Source of the DNA: Treponema sp.
GTDB lineage: Bacteria > Spirochaetota > Spirochaetia > Treponematales > Treponemataceae
Length of the DNA: 64,000 nt
Assembly: GCA_016294105.1 (NCBI GenBank)
Contig: JAEDCN010000006.1
Span: 1-64,000, forward strand
Direction: 5' to 3'
Positions 63,743-64,000 of this stretch are shown here, piece by piece (the stretch's first letter is position 1; each line of letters opens with the position of its first letter). A program made the position numbers and the translations under genes. The notes below the pieces were generated by a model. That model had not been told where the DNA came from, made no database searches, and saw only the letters and a list, made by a program, of their open reading frames with translations.

Positions 63743-64000
63743 TCTGATTATCTCCAGAAACTACAGGTTTTATGCGCTTTGGTGGATGAGGTGGAATGTA
63801 CACATTCTCCTCCAACTCCACATCTTCTTCTTCAAAGGGCTCCACGTCAGGCAGGGTTGATCCACCACCGGCACCTTCGTTTTCAAGCCTGATGGTAATA
63901 ACCTTACTTACACCAGACTCCTCCATGGTAACACCCAGCATGGTTCCAGCACCAGAAACAGTCTTCTTGTTGTGGGTAATAACGATGTACTGGCTTACAT
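63729..64000 (-). CDS. smc: Chromosome segregation protein SMC, C-terminal end (cut by window)
   Basis: The frame is open to the right edge. The visible part starts with SQYIVITHNKKTV (the H-loop of the SMC ATPase head), then MLGVTMEESGVSKVITIRLEN, and a poorly conserved acidic/basic tail of about 50 residues ending GDNQNEST. SMC compacts and separates chromosomes with ScpA/ScpB. The bulk of the gene lies to the right. The stop overlaps the next gene by 14 bases. Confidence 0.9.
   Translation of the reverse strand, partial: VSQYIVITHNKKTVSGAGTMLGVTMEESGVSKVITIRLENEGAGGGSTLPDVEPFEEEDVELEENVYIPPHPPKRIKPVVSGDNQNEST

Overview
The window reads as the chromosome of a spirochaete, most likely a host-associated Treponema. 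The evidence is two FlaB core flagellins followed by flaG-fliD, a pyrophosphate-dependent phosphofructokinase, tamB-bamA-skp-mutS and tig-clpP-clpX blocks in the order I recall from Treponema pallidum, loosely spaced spirochaetal lipoprotein and signal-peptide types, and a GH57/DUF4912 pair. All assignments come from reading motifs and translations; no database was searched.

Region 1 (1-~9465) is an AT-rich accessory island. It begins inside an IS3-family transposase whose right end (~845) interrupts a small gene. It then holds a YhcG/DUF1016 PDDEXK nuclease and a tightly coupled six-gene minus-strand operon: XRE regulator, ImmA/IrrE metallopeptidase, PIN-like protein, HsdS, NdpA-like nucleoid protein and a membrane protein. 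A perfect 31-bp palindrome lies at the operon's promoter. Upstream is an hsdR wreck that lacks its nuclease domain and carries an internal deletion with a frameshift; no hsdM is in the window. This operon is the best candidate here for an undescribed, probably defence-related, system.

Region 2 (9471-17018) is chromosomal: lon, then a phospho-signalling unit (Hanks-type kinase, PPP-type phosphatase, FHA protein) behind a MATE transporter. Region 3 (17068-20765): tRNA-Leu, tRNA-Gly, then tig-clpP-clpX. Region 4 (20798-34266): a glycosyltransferase diverging from a DEAD-box-like helicase, then comF and, read leftward, tamB-bamA-skp-mutS (outer-membrane biogenesis plus mismatch repair). Region 5 (34290-38047): tmk, a membrane-anchored protein, aroB and a cysteine desulfurase in one overlapping unit.

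Region 6 (38058-49601): a GH57-like protein with both catalytic residues substituted, DUF4912, an oversized signal peptidase I diverging from an HPt protein, a TatD nuclease, miaA-rlmI, pfp, tRNA-Met, argF and a small exported protein. Region 7 (49606-53687): aminopeptidase P, NrnA, then an unrecognised sigma-like protein directly behind a textbook sigma-54 promoter, then rdgB. Region 8 (53684-64000): a methyltransferase, flaB, flaB, flaG, fliD, two unrecognised small proteins, tsaE, tsaB, and on the other strand the C-terminal end of smc, a membrane-anchored protein and a long low-complexity lipoprotein.

Across the window several genes have a good -10 box only 5-7 bases from the start codon and no Shine-Dalgarno sequence, suggesting leaderless mRNAs. 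The two flagellin leaders end in a shared hairpin/GGA-rich element that could be a CsrA target.
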